Origin: Burkholderiales bacterium | GTDB lineage: Bacteria > Pseudomonadota > Gammaproteobacteria > Burkholderiales > SG8-41 | NCBI GenBank assembly: GCA_020854035.1 | Contig: JADZGE010000021.1 | Location: 124,001 to 188,000 of the forward strand | DNA: 64,000 bases | Reading direction: 5' to 3' | Notes under the pieces: model-generated | Database searches by the model: none | Seen by the model: only the letters and a program-made list of their open reading frames with translations | Told to the model about the DNA's origin: nothing | Program-made: the position numbers and the translations under genes | Shown: piece after piece, positions 37,901 to 46,195 of the stretch | Layout of the letters: each line of letters starts with the position of its first letter | Position numbering within the stretch: the stretch's first letter is position 1

Positions 37901-40900
37901 GCCGGCGGAGATCGCCCCGGCAAGAAGGTTTACCCGATCCTTGTCCGACGCATGGACCCGCACGTCGCGATCGGCATCGATCATGGAGCTTCCGCCGATC
38001 ACGGCCGCGGTCTTGCCGGTGAGCTGGGTGGCGGGATTGAACGTCTCCGCGACCGCGCTCTGGGCGGCCACGTTGTATACCACCCCGTTGGTGTCGAGGC
38101 GCGCCGTGGCATTGAGGGCGTCGATCTCCGCGTTCGTGAGACCGGCGCTCGCGTAGCCGTTGCCGGCGGGCGCGGTCGTGTTGCCGCTGCCGAGTGCGTT
38201 GGAATCGGTGAAAGTGTTCACCTCGGCGAGCGTGCCGCCGCCATCCTTGTTGAGCTCGCGGTTGGCGTTGGTATCGCCGCTTTGCGTGTCGCTCAGCGCC
38301 GTTCCGACGAGCACCGCGCCCACCGAGCCGCCGAGCCCGACGGCAAGCCCTCCACCGGCGGTCGCGACGGTCGAGGCGAGGTTGCGCTCGGCCTGCGCGG
38401 TAACGAGAACGTCGTTCGCCACGAACACGCTGGAATTGTCGATGTAGGCGGAAGTGGTGTTCTCGAGCTTCGTTACGCCGGCCGCGAGTCCGGCCCCCGC
38501 GAAGCCGCCGATCGCGCCACCCCCCGCGCTCTGGGCGACGAGAACGCTGTCCTTCGCCTCCACGGCAAGCCCCCCGGCGCGCGCTCCGGCGCTGCCGATC
38601 GAGCTCTCGCTCACCCAGGCCTGGGTCGTGTTGCCGATCAGGGCCACCGACGCGCTCCCGGCGGCAGCCACCGTGCCGGCCGCCGCCCCCGCCACGGTCC
38701 ACTGCCGGATCTCGCTCATCGACTCCGCCGCGACGCTCACCTCGCCGCCGGTATTCACCGTGGCGCCGTCGATGTAGGCGCGGGTGACGCTATTGTCAAG
38801 GCCGACATCGAAGGTCGCGCCGACCCCGACGCCGCCCGCGGCGATGGCGCCGCCCGAGAGGAACATCCGCGAGTCGTGCCTCGCGTCGACGTCGAGGCTC
38901 CCGACGCCCGCCGTGCCTGACGCGAGACGCGCTTCGGTTTCGCTCGTGAATTTCACGACGCTCCCGGCTCCCGCGACCCCGACGATCCCGCCCGAAGCGC
39001 CGACGACCGCCGTCGCCACGCCTTGCGAGGACTCGGCGCCGATGGTCAGGCCGCCCAGCGCGATGAGCGCCGATCCGTCGATTCGCGCCCGCGTGTCGCG
39101 GTCGAACACGGTCACGTCCACGGTAACGCCCACGCCGACCGCGCCGCCCGCCATGCCCCCGACAAAGTTGTTGGCGTAGGCGTGATCGCTCGCCTTGACC
39201 TGCACATTCTGCGCCACGGCCGTCGCGCCGGCGTTCGACCCCTGGTTCACCTGTGCCTGGTCGATCCAGGCCGCGGTCTCGCCGCCCACCACGCTCACGT
39301 TGGCGACGCCCGACACGCCCACGAGCCCGGCACCCACGTTCACGACCACGTTCTGGACGTGATGGGTCGCCGAAGCGTTGACGATCACGCCGGTCGCCTG
39401 CTCGGTCACGCGCATCGCCGCGATGTCGGGCCGCGCGAACGCGCCGTCGAGACTGTCCATGAGATCGACGGCGCCGGAAAGCGCCCCGCTCGCCACCGTG
39501 ACGCCCGGCGTGCCGGCCATCCCGCGCGCCGCGACCCGGGTGTCGGGACCGTCGATGTAGGCTCTGGTAAAGCCGCCGATCTCGTTCACCACCACGGACG
39601 CCCCGATGCCCGCGGCGGTGATCCCGACACCGAGGGCGCCCGCGGAGGTCGTGATTCGGTCGTCGGATTCGGCGATCACCGCCGCGTTGCGGTCCGACTC
39701 GAGCCAGGCGCCGCCGCCCACGCGCGCGCTCGTCTCGTTGCCGATGAGGTTGACGGCGAATGACCCGGCGACGCCCACGTCGGCCGAGGCGGCGCCGCTC
39801 ACCGCCGTCGTTTCGATGGTCTCGGTGGAGTCCGACCTCATGACGAAGTCGCGCACGTCGAGCCCCGAGGTGCCGGCCTTGCGGCCCGTGACGTACGCCT
39901 CGGTGACGTTGTCGATGCGATTCACGGCGATCGCCGCGCCGACCGCAGCACTCGCCCCGATCGAGAGCGCCCCGGCAAGTGACTTGATCGTCGCCCCGTC
40001 GATCGCGTTGACCGTCACGTCCGCGCCCGACCCGGTCATCGCGGAGTCCGCGATGCTCGCGGCCGTGCGGTTCGCGATGCGGTTGGACGAGGCGGAGCCG
40101 GCGAACGCCCCGGTCGCCGCGCCGCTGCCCGCCGCCGACAGCGATTCGATCGTGGTCGTATTGCGCCCCTCCACCGTCAGGCGGGAGGCGAGCGCGAGCG
40201 TCGAGCCGGACACGCTCGCCCTCGCCGAGTTGTGCGCCGCGTTGTCGGCGACCGCGCCGCCGAACGCCGGCCCGCCGAGCGAGATGGAGACATTCCCGGC
40301 GAGCGACTGGATCGTGGAGCCGTCCTCGGCCTTCACGGTGGCGGCGGTGCTCGCGCCGTCCACCGTCGAATCCTCGAGTTTCGCGGTGACGACGTTCCCG
40401 TCGGCGCCGTCCGGGTTCCCGATGTGATTGAGCGAGACCGAGCCCGAGATCGCCAGCGTCTGCCCGCCCGCGGCGGCCACCGAAAGCGAGGTGATCTGCG
40501 CGGTCTCGCGAGCCGCGAGGTCGATCGTCCCGGCACGATGGACGGCCGAGTTCCCGACCGACGAGAGCACCGTGTTCGCGATGCCGTTATAGGCGAAGGC
40601 GCCGCCGACGCCCGCGCTGGTGCCGACGGCAACGCTCCCCGCGAGCGACTCGATCCCGGACTTGTCCTCCGCCCGGACCACCACCGCGTGGGTGTTCGCG
40701 CCGCCGGCCGGATCGTCGAACACCGTGTTGACCGCGCTCGCCTCCGTACGGTTCCCGATGAAGTTGACCGATATCGAGGCGCTCACCGCGGGAGCGCCGC
40801 TTCCCACGGCCGCCGTCCCCGCCACGGCAAGAGCGCGTATGCGCGAATCGTTCTCCGCGAGAAGCGACGTGGCGGCGCGGGCGGAAAGACTCGCCTGGTC

Positions 40901-43900
40901 GGCTATCGCGCGCGCCTCGTTGCCGATCTCGGAATAGGTTACCGCCGCGCCCACCGCGGCGTTCTTGCCGATGTTCACCTGCCCGCCCAGCGTGTCGATG
41001 CGGGAGCGGTCCTTCGCATCGAGGGTGACGGTGTCCGCCGTGAGCGCCGCGCCGCCGTTCGCCGCCGCGAGCACCGCGTTGTCGACGCGGTTCACCGCGA
41101 CCGAGCCCGCGCCGGACACCTTGTCGGAAGCGCCCACCCCGACCGCGAAGCTCGTGATCGCCGTGTTCGAATCGGCCTCGATCGCGAGCCCGGCGGTGCC
41201 GGTCGATTCGACCGTGGCGTTCTCCACGCGCGCCGTCAGGTTGTTGCGGATGTCGCTCCAGTTGAATGAGAGCCCGATGTTGTTGCCGCGCCCGACCTGC
41301 ACCACGCCCGCGACCGACGTGATGCAGTTGCCCGTCGGCGCCGCGCCCACGCCGCCGGCGTCGCGACCGCAGTAATCGAGTCCCTGCACGACGTTCTCGC
41401 GCGCGGACCCCGGTTCGATCGCCTCCTCGAGCGTCGCGTCCGCGCCCTGATCGCGCGCCGTGATCGCGATCCGTCCGTTCGCGTTGACCGTCGAGCCGCC
41501 GTCGATCGCGGCGGTCGTGTTGTTGGTGATCTCGGTGATCACCACCGCGCCGCCGAGGGCGTTGCCGTTGGTCGCGTTCGACACCTGCCCGTGCGCTGCG
41601 CCAGCGCCGATCTCGGTGGCGTTGTACGCCCGCACCGCGACGGTATCCACCTGGGTCACGCTGGAGCCGCCGGTTACGGCGGCAAGCACGTCGTTGGTGA
41701 TGTCGGAATAGGTGACCGACCCGCCCGCGCCGCTCTTGCCCCCGACCGAGAGGGTCCCGCCGCCCGTGCCGATGAAGGTGCGGTTATAGGCCGTGACCTC
41801 GACGTCGCGCCCGCTCGCGCCCGCCTCGCCCGTCACGCCGGTGTTCTCCAGCTTCGCCGTCGCTTCGTTGTCCACGAGCGAGAGCGAAAGCGAGCCGGTC
41901 GCAGCGAGCGAATTGTTCTTGCTCTGCTGGTTGCTCGCGTCGATCGCGACCCCGATCGCGATGGAGAGCTGCTCGCCGCCCGCGAGCGCCTGCACCGTCA
42001 CGTCGTTCGCGCCGGTCACCGTCGAGTTGCGCACGATGCCCTGCGTGATGCTGTCGACGAGGTTGACCGCCACGCTGCCGGTGATCGCCGCCGACCCGGT
42101 CTGGCTGCTGTTGTTCGCCCGGGTGAGCGCCGCCGCGCCGCTGGCGGTCACGATGTCGGTGTCGTTCACGCCGCGCACGACGAGCGCCGCCGGGCCCGCG
42201 CCCCCGGCCTGATCCACCGCGGCGCCGTCGACCAGGGCGACCGTCGTGAAATCGGTGTCGTTGACCGCCGCGCTGCCCGCTCCGGAGAGGCCGAAACTCG
42301 AACTTTGCCTGGCGGAGGTCCCGCCCTGGCTCCCCCCGCTCCCCTTGGAGGTGCTGGTGGGCTTCAGGTCGACCAGGTGCGCGAGCTTGTCCTGTATTGC
42401 CTGGTACTTGCCCTGGATGCTCTGGAAGAAGCCCCCGCCGGAGGTGTTGTTGTTGTTCGAGCTCCAGGAGACCGCTCCCGTCACCGCAATCGCCTCGGCG
42501 CGGCCGCCGGTCCGGGCCTCGACCTCGATGTTGCGCGCGCCGACGGACCCCGCGGCCGCGATCTGGCTCGCCCGGGTCGCGAGTTCGCCCGCATGGGTGT
42601 CGTTGTCCGCGACCTCGGCGCGCGTCGTCCCGGTGACGCCGTTATACGCGATGCCCACGCCCACCCCGGCGGAGGACGAGAGGTTGAAGCCGCCCGCGAG
42701 CGACCAGTCGACCGGGGCATCCGAGGCGGTAGCGACGAACCGGTCCGCACTGATCACGGCCTCGTCGTCGACCAGCGCGCGGGTGTCGTTGTCGACCACC
42801 ACGATCGAGGCCGAGCCGTTCAGCCCGAAGCTCGAGCCGTAGCCGCCCGCGGCGGCGATCGAGATCAGCAGGTCATTCGCCTCTGCGGTAACCCGGGCCT
42901 CGCCCGTGCGGCGCGTTCCGGTGACGCTCCACGAGCGGCTTCCGGCAACGGCGCCCGCCACGCTCTCGTCCACTCCCTGTATCGTCGCGCCTTCGCGCAC
43001 GATCGCCTCGGTCGCACCAGCCAGGTTCTCCTGGGTGTAGGCCATCCCGAGCCCCTTGCCGCCCGCGCTGCCGCCGCCCGAGTTGGCCGGGAGGAAATGT
43101 CCGCCGTGGAAGAGCAGCGTCGTCTCGCGTGCCGCGCGGATGTGTGCAGGCGCGGCGAACGTCCATTCGTGCAGGAGCTGCGCAACGGGCGTCGCGGCGC
43201 CGAGGTCCGCGGCGACGACCTCGAACTGGCGTGTCCAGTCCCCGGCGGCGTTGCCGCTCAGGTTGAGCTTCGCGTTGGTATCGAGCACCGAGCGCGCCGT
43301 GTTGCTGAACGAGAGCAGGCTCGCCGAGCCCGACAGCGAGATCGCGCCGTTCGAGTTGTCCGAGGTCGATTTCGCCGCGGACGCGCCGTTGAAGATATCG
43401 AACACGCCGGTCAACTGGTTGAACCAGTCCTTGATGGTTCCCAGGCCATCCCACCGGTCGAACGAGCCTCCGGTGATGAGACTCTCGCGCACCGGTATCA
43501 GCACATCGGCCGAGACGCCCACGCGCGGCGCGGTCACCACGGCGTCCGCGCCGATCTTCGCGAGCGCGTCATGCTCGTAATCGCCGATCGCCACCCCCGC
43601 CGAGAAGGTGTTGCGCGCGGTGTTGGCGGCGGCCCGCTCCCGCGACTGGGAAACCGCCGCCGATTCCGCCGCGATCTGGACGTCGGTCGCCTTCGTGCGC
43701 GCCGCGATCATCACGTCGCCGGTCGCGTGGACGTTGACCGCGGGGCCGATCAGCGCGAGGGCATCGGCCGAACTCTTCGCCCAGGCGAGCGCGCCGCCGA
43801 TGCGGAAGGGCGTGGAGATCGGCTTCACCTTCGTGTCGGGCGATTCCCCCCCGAGCAGCTTGTCCCAGAAGTAGTTCTCGATCGCGCCGCTCGTGTCGGT

Positions 43901-46195
43901 AACCGGTTCGAGCTTCTGCTGGACGCCGGCGATGATCATGTCGTTCAGCGTCGAGCCCGTCTTCGAGTTGGCGGTCGTGACGTTCTGCGTGTTCTCGTTG
44001 AGCGCGATCACCTCGACCCGCGTTGCGTCCGGGACCCCGGTCGCAAGCTCCGCCGTGGCCTTGGTCACGATTTCGCTCACCGCCACCGCGGCCGAGGCCT
44101 TGCCGTTGTCCCCCGTCTGGGCCTCCACCGTGTTGCCGAAAGCGTTCTTGTTGGTGGCCGCGACCGACACCGTGCCGCTCACCTGCAGCACCGCGCCCTG
44201 TTCCACCACCGCTTTCGAGCGCACGTCGGCGTTGGTAACCCCGACCGCGATGCTGATCGAGCCGCTGTCCGAGCCAGCGTCGGCGGCGGAAACCGAGGCT
44301 TCGAGCGTCGCCTCGTTGTGCGCGCGCACCGTCAGGTTCCGGCCCCTCACGCTCGCGCCGCCCTCGACCTTGACGCTGGCGTCGGCCCTGGTCCTGGCGT
44401 AGAGCGCGCCCAGTCCGAGGGGGGTATTGACCTGCGTGCCGGGGCCGTTCAATCCGGTGGACGGCGCCGCGCCGGCCTCCGTCGTGTTCTCGGCCCGCAG
44501 GGTGACGTTCTGCCGCGCTTCGATCAGGCTGCCGTTCTTCACCGTGACGCTCGCGGTGCCGACGGCCTGCGAGTGCACGATATTGACGCCGAGGAGACCC
44601 GCGAGGAACCCGACCGCCGCCTCCGCGCCGGTGCTCGCGCCCAGGGAAAGCGTGCGCCCGAGGGCGGTCAGGTCCGTGGGATCGTCGATCCACTTTCCGC
44701 CCGAAGCGGTCTGGTAGACCCATTTGGTGCCGACCTCGGTGGACGCCTTGATGTCGACGCTCTCGGCCCGGATGGTGGCGCCGTCGATCACGACGGATGC
44801 GGCCGCCTCGCGGTAGCCCAGTATGCTGACCGCGGGCTCGCTCGACGCGTTGAGCGTCACCGTGCCACCGGCGAAACCGTTGTCCGCGTGGGCGAGAAGC
44901 TTCGATCCGGGCTTGAGTTCGATCGCGGCGGCGGCAAGCGTCAGGTTTCCCGAGTCACCGGCCGAGGCGGCGCTCTCCTGGTTCGCGCCGGCGCCCCCCG
45001 CCACGTTGCGCATCGAGATCGTGACGCCGGAGTTCACCGTGACGCGGTCGTCGGCGACGATCGAATGGTCGGCGCCCCCGGAATAGAAATCCGCGCTGAC
45101 CGTGACCGTCGCCGGGTCGATGAGTACCGTGCCGCGCCGCCCCTGCGTCGCAGCGGCCCGGAACTCGCCCCCGGCGAGTTCGACGCCGCGCCGTGCGCTG
45201 AACTCGATCGTGCCGCCGTCACCGCTCGCTCCGGCCGAGGCATCCACGATCGCGCCGGCGCGCATCACCGCATCGCCGTTCGCGAAAATGTTTACCGTGC
45301 CACCGGGGGAATTCGTGCCGTTGCCGCGCGCCACGACGCTCGCGCCGGGTTCGAGTGCGACGTTCCCCCCGGCCCGGATCGCGACGTCCCCGCCCTTGAC
45401 GCCCGGCGATCCGGGCGCCGCGATCGTGCCGCTCACCGTCACGTCGTTGTCCGCGACGATGCGCACGCGCCCCTCGCTCACCACCACCGTCGTGGCGGAA
45501 TCGAGTCCGTTCGCATTGACGACGTCGGTGAAATCGGGCGCTCCCCCGATGAAGCGCGCGCCGCTGTAAATCCGCCCGCCGGCGTTGATCGCGCCGGCGG
45601 CGAGACTCACGCCCTCGATCGCGTTCACCTGCCCCTGGATCGATATCAATCCGGACCCGTTGCGCGGCGCGGTGCCGGCGAGAAGCTGCGCGACGGCGGC
45701 GTCGTCCGGGTTGCCGGGCGAGAGAAAGAAACCGTCGACGAAAGCCTGGGTCGGCGTGGCAACGTGAAGGCTTCCCACGTTCACCACGCCCGCCGGACCG
45801 ACGACGAAGCCGTGCGGGTTGGCGAACCACACGTTGCCCCCGATGCGCCCGTCGCGTATCGAGTTGACGACCCCGTGTATGTCCGTGCGCGCGTCGCGCA
45901 CGAGGTTCACGAGATTGGCCGTGCCGGAAGGAAGGTGCAGGTTGGCCGTCGCCCCCTGTCCCACGCTGAAGGTCGCGAACGAGTTAAACGCGTTTGCCCC
46001 GCGCACCGTGGCGGTCGTGACATCCGTTACCGCGCCGCGGGTCGTGACCGCCGTCCGGGTGCGCCCGTCGGGAACAATGGATTGCCCGGCGGCAACGCCG
46101 GGGATGATCACCGCCTGCAGCGCGAGGAAGTAGCAGAGCGCGCCATCCCAGCGCCAGAGGGCACCCACGCGGAGCTTCGAGTTCTCCTTTTTCAA
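28958..46195 (-). CDS. Giant TpsA exoprotein, filamentous hemagglutinin / LktA-type adhesin (about 5,745 aa)
   Basis: A single open frame of 17.2 kb. TTG at 46195 is preferred as start: it has GAGGAGG eight bases upstream, and the ATG at 46330 precedes unrelated basic residues. A signal region (helix about residues 15-36, ending GVAAGQ) leads into a TPS secretion domain: AFNSFATFSVGQGATANLHL, then NVWFANPHGF at 121-130 and VVNVGSLHVATPTQAF. Thousands of Gly/Ala/Asn/Thr-rich residues follow in imperfect units of about 60-70 aa (for example VGAAVTYSEIGNEARAI and VGAAIAVNRIDNVTEAYV), consistent with a beta-helix. A helical Ala/Asn/Ile-rich insert lies near residues 3,620-3,960. Cysteines are few and mostly paired. 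It is secreted by TpsB and may be surface-bound or released. Confidence 0.93.
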   Translation of the reverse strand: MKKENSKLRVGALWRWDGALCYFLALQAVIIPGVAAGQSIVPDGRTRTAVTTRGAVTDVTTATVRGANAFNSFATFSVGQGATANLHLPSGTANLVNLVRDARTDIHGVVNSIRDGRIGGNVWFANPHGFVVGPAGVVNVGSLHVATPTQAFVDGFFLSPGNPDDAAVAQLLAGTAPRNGSGLISIQGQVNAIEGVSLAAGAINAGGRIYSGARFIGGAPDFTDVVNANGLDSATTVVVSEGRVRIVADNDVTVSGTIAAPGSPGVKGGDVAIRAGGNVALEPGASVVARGNGTNSPGGTVNIFANGDAVMRAGAIVDASAGASGDGGTIEFSARRGVELAGGEFRAAATQGRRGTVLIDPATVTVSADFYSGGADHSIVADDRVTVNSGVTISMRNVAGGAGANQESAASAGDSGNLTLAAAAIELKPGSKLLAHADNGFAGGTVTLNASSEPAVSILGYREAAASVVIDGATIRAESVDIKASTEVGTKWVYQTASGGKWIDDPTDLTALGRTLSLGASTGAEAAVGFLAGLLGVNIVHSQAVGTASVTVKNGSLIEARQNVTLRAENTTEAGAAPSTGLNGPGTQVNTPLGLGALYARTRADASVKVEGGASVRGRNLTVRAHNEATLEASVSAADAGSDSGSISIAVGVTNADVRSKAVVEQGAVLQVSGTVSVAATNKNAFGNTVEAQTGDNGKASAAVAVSEIVTKATAELATGVPDATRVEVIALNENTQNVTTANSKTGSTLNDMIIAGVQQKLEPVTDTSGAIENYFWDKLLGGESPDTKVKPISTPFRIGGALAWAKSSADALALIGPAVNVHATGDVMIAARTKATDVQIAAESAAVSQSRERAAANTARNTFSAGVAIGDYEHDALAKIGADAVVTAPRVGVSADVLIPVRESLITGGSFDRWDGLGTIKDWFNQLTGVFDIFNGASAAKSTSDNSNGAISLSGSASLLSFSNTARSVLDTNAKLNLSGNAAGDWTRQFEVVAADLGAATPVAQLLHEWTFAAPAHIRAARETTLLFHGGHFLPANSGGGSAGGKGLGMAYTQENLAGATEAIVREGATIQGVDESVAGAVAGSRSWSVTGTRRTGEARVTAEANDLLISIAAAGGYGSSFGLNGSASIVVVDNDTRALVDDEAVISADRFVATASDAPVDWSLAGGFNLSSSAGVGVGIAYNGVTGTTRAEVADNDTHAGELATRASQIAAAGSVGARNIEVEARTGGRAEAIAVTGAVSWSSNNNNTSGGGFFQSIQGKYQAIQDKLAHLVDLKPTSTSKGSGGSQGGTSARQSSSFGLSGAGSAAVNDTDFTTVALVDGAAVDQAGGAGPAALVVRGVNDTDIVTASGAAALTRANNSSQTGSAAITGSVAVNLVDSITQGIVRNSTVTGANDVTVQALAGGEQLSIAIGVAIDASNQQSKNNSLAATGSLSLSLVDNEATAKLENTGVTGEAGASGRDVEVTAYNRTFIGTGGGTLSVGGKSGAGGSVTYSDITNDVLAAVTGGSSVTQVDTVAVRAYNATEIGAGAAHGQVSNATNGNALGGAVVITEITNNTTAAIDGGSTVNANGRIAITARDQGADATLEEAIEPGSARENVVQGLDYCGRDAGGVGAAPTGNCITSVAGVVQVGRGNNIGLSFNWSDIRNNLTARVENATVESTGTAGLAIEADSNTAITSFAVGVGASDKVSGAGSVAVNRVDNAVLAAANGGAALTADTVTLDAKDRSRIDTLGGQVNIGKNAAVGAAVTYSEIGNEARAIADQASLSARAATSLLAENDSRIRALAVAGTAAVGSGAPAVSASISVNFIGNRTEASAVNTVFDDPAGGANTHAVVVRAEDKSGIESLAGSVAVGTSAGVGGAFAYNGIANTVLSSVGNSAVHRAGTIDLAARETAQITSLSVAAAGGQTLAISGSVSLNHIGNPDGADGNVVTAKLEDSTVDGASTAATVKAEDGSTIQSLAGNVSISLGGPAFGGAVADNAAHNSARASVSGSTLALASRLTVEGRNTTTIESLSAAGSGAATGAFAGSASSNRIANRTAASIADSAMTGSGADVTVNAIDGATIKSLAGALSIGASAAVGAAIAVNRIDNVTEAYVTGRKAGTSGLDVRDFVMRSDSTETIETTAVSGAASADVGVAGSFAVNLIGNETSARVGGGAWLESDRNAAVIAESDDRITTSAGALGVGITAAGIGASVVVNEIGGFTRAYIDGPDTRVAARGMAGTPGVTVASGALSGAVDLMDSLDGAFARPDIAAMRVTEQATGVIVNASATHHVQNVVVNVGAGLVGVSGVANVSVVGGETAAWIDQAQVNQGSNAGATAVAQNVQVKASDHAYANNFVGGMAGGAVGVGVTVDVTVFDRDTRARIDGSALIALGGLTIGAESSQGVATAVVGASGGIVGVAGAGSVVKFTSETEARLASGTAGVGSLDVDARHDSRMFLSGGAIAAGGVGVGATFDVGLDNSVTRAYIDGATVNTGGEVSVAAESMSEIRQWTVAGAAAGTVAAAGSASVALIGNTTQAWVSESSIGSAGARAGGLAVEAKDSVLVAQSAGGGAIGGFAGAGLAAGVTKLENTTSAYIDNSSVFVANDVLVTAQAERNLASTVATAGGGLAVGLGGSVGAVLVGTALSDTQSGDTNANRELNKDGGGTLAEVNTFTDSNALGSGNTTAPAGNGYASAGLTNAEIDALNATARLDTNGVVYNVAAQSAVAETFNPATQLTGKTAAVIGGSSMIDADRDVRVHASDKDRVNLLAGAISAGFASIGGSVAVVEVTNNVEAAILGTTRVVADSDASGSGRLDVAAEAGKLNPGERALRAKALQAGGGVVGLGAAVAVGSITNNVKATVGRGTQTTVAGGSGAGGNGNVTVRALDTTDVETEALGANAGLVAAGVVIDRATKSGGVVARLGNTNAPAAGAADTFVDLAGGALNVQAERSGLVRAKARAGAGGILSGSGADASATDTGAVQALVGNLVDVDSTGGTVNVSATATPQTSATALGINVGIYSAGASVAAANSAASVNATLGAGVDVTAANLNVTATRNVPAAGSRTAAADATGAVGGGFIGINATSADAASGGTVSAVVGEGGSLNLTGAAVISATNNSSQFAESSGVTVGGLLALGANVATASSGTSTQAAAGNMVRASGTAFTLSAEGTDTNQSESEAGTGGIIAGSAAAANTRSTSTTTATTGSGDDTRQIGVGTFTLSARHTTNFNGEVDSVSASLAGASGAYATHGVTSTVSADVGAGGRITANHVIVRAENLTRKDWLGASGDAADWNIRSGSGGVIDAPAGKSESHVTHDTAAGIGADARVHVLLPAAGAGTFNLDAYNEIVGRDKAKLDSGGAIAIAKASSLFHVDRANATASFGANSRVVSDVGDINAGARARVDLDTRSSADTYGLAGAPEGNAYSVYHGSNQAIVNTGALLRADDGGVRVAAGQSAAGEPSSISARSTVNLWNKTAFPISTDPDAQSNVVNNAAVRVLGGGRVEAAGDIALYADKGAVDATASGIGKDIYRESAGAIASGVSNLFGGGDVSFDITGGSTSVGGLAEVEVNGTALTGIHRTESLTLDYRLLTAPGCASPPCVVDGRVLWQLLPTATKGVTFSVAPAVGIAANIQKRIDKLRSLMSQYSTDTVAVAAYQSEIAFLQHKLVELGLAAYTGTTDSATGQPNINVGQWNNPSPREAAQQSILQYQAQVSGAVTAINASAAAVRDTAANAHAAGGVIVANAGTIDANAGTVATNNTGIQTTLATLANFSAANATYQQTYTNANSLVNTNATLRAEINSRAALNNTANATIGERRLEINALLGEIAATSVQSVIDARQAEIAAKAGEIDSLVSAVAARNAEIGARAAQIVANNTTIDANQAALVTAFRGGSGDDAKVGTINTLRTNNGTPRASIGTAATTIATQSALFAGASGYATAVATEHTAIDTAIGGKTGAQTQIADLTAQLPTLSTTPANGPIADFVTVNDITVRLGNIRVKGDRLAGGGELAAPGDARIDITNNTPDFLTVGNLSVASDEGGTIRLNGILVNDNAGINAINAGGSGAAFSRVLTRDSQGAGVAKPEINIASNYDPLSPLYANLPAPAPNIELNGNITNLRGSVTVRSRAGSILSNGSINAGTIDVKADNGDFVQSFVDNFFHVGGDPASIQDHGTPLGAGIVANGSVFISARYLNINSLVQSGIEQWNLALPAAPLLTGPASLYGVSQEAMNAALASYKNGGPASITFATTAGTVTYNAAMNRIEVPQGYADADRNTAGWATRTSGFGGLYPLVSDYGNIGVYYDPANVRYELNGTQVRGGYIQLFGQIMNTSAAAGAGKLRVLDGYGQIRVENPTGLPVVVNTLDAGSDPTGTGRGIAGRIDIMDVQSIDNSSNTSSVIHSVYTRDYNPSTGAASVKLLKEIGTLNADGSFTVGSTPVNGTDTSATDGRHTSYSPQADLRYVWTTGTDNSTVTYLHYVGSQWFGSSDLRGAPTGSIVSQSGPFTLSSYRLDDGTYLARRQTLGAQAGYGAHNTTNHFASSSVTRSDGTPTWVKTREWSECNWWTLCIAGEYHYNVTKTTPTKTITTKSVRADYPISIEFSGWDTGTVAVNSASDVILNGAIRNGAGTTTITAGIPGSSPAGVNPLPGVSTANRSIIQASDTALVTSRNLTLGASGNVGGAQGGNPVIPVQVDVRGGALNAAAGNGNVVVHQSTGALNVGTVVAAGDALSGRGRVFLSADGSIQAANPATSVIQGHLVDLASANGSIGSVVAPLRVFAGYSDNLAQRGAYGLKAQAQGDIGIEAGTWSGNAAGNLLVDTAVSTGGDVRLVAPGRIIDNNPTEQIDTRTWNELLDFWNSLALLAGPQNDAKRASAIDARENGETQNYRLYWQMRARQANPSAYDPSFRFVASQAERDALSAQGFDSAAIAQFEANRTAQYHALHAEVGAYTAAFSESFRYEVAPGSAEEAQILKGSTWSERELGISIAPGLLKNVTSTNPVVKSANAQGRNVTLNAGVAIGETQAPLVIPSNVDPSCASAQPCFTDAMKVALAAAERADLTITPTQITVEGRKPVNFAAPQGLSATVSPAAAGHPDAGMAFLASLGDGVLDTVQAPGETRIKVRGSIVNESGASPALQAGALVLEASNGGIGYLPPDGVNPAQSRPLRIDLGAAPGATLVARAAEHVDIIEAAGDMRVDTVFSRRNATLTAAGSILDASAGSGLNVLADSIFLTAQSGSIGAPGARLEVGVNPDGRIHASAATPGQGVHLNGPFIASFNIGSVVSGDAIGLAADVDMKIDGPVQGAGPIGIAAGGNLLITDGGTVHARTGGLLLTAGSLTMEGAAKIAIDVGTVDIVTSTADAVITDIVTGNPTQSAVTITSAGSVLDGDNLALGPDNLDITAASLGAKVTINAQNRIGGNPIDILAGGLDANAATGLVHIAVQGGVDIGSVRGANEVVLTATGDITGGAVTSTGSTATTSSTAGGVSLASVTGLTGAAVSGASSVAVGNLGSGGNVTARSAGGNVNVATAIAGGEARFSAPAGAIAIGDATAGGSVGASAAGGIQAGTIHAGTSVELAADTINATVIGGPGVVTGSVTGYNGGIASSVNLVLSGAGGFAFGSFYTAAGGVSIPVGNFSFTDGVIIDRATFVNPQTSVLVDQHDRSIQPFDIQIYTGGASFSFSLATNHVFTNAMSINASPYHEVLTPAGPAVTAVGEGYKALNDSAKPAPQEPREQEAGGEGPLVSYTGVPVALDE

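Noticed and set aside
32510..38920. 2,136-codon plus-strand open frame opposite the giant exoprotein gene
   Set aside because: It is rich in Arg, His and Asp with no domain, and arises from stop-poor GC-rich DNA antisense to a recognised gene.
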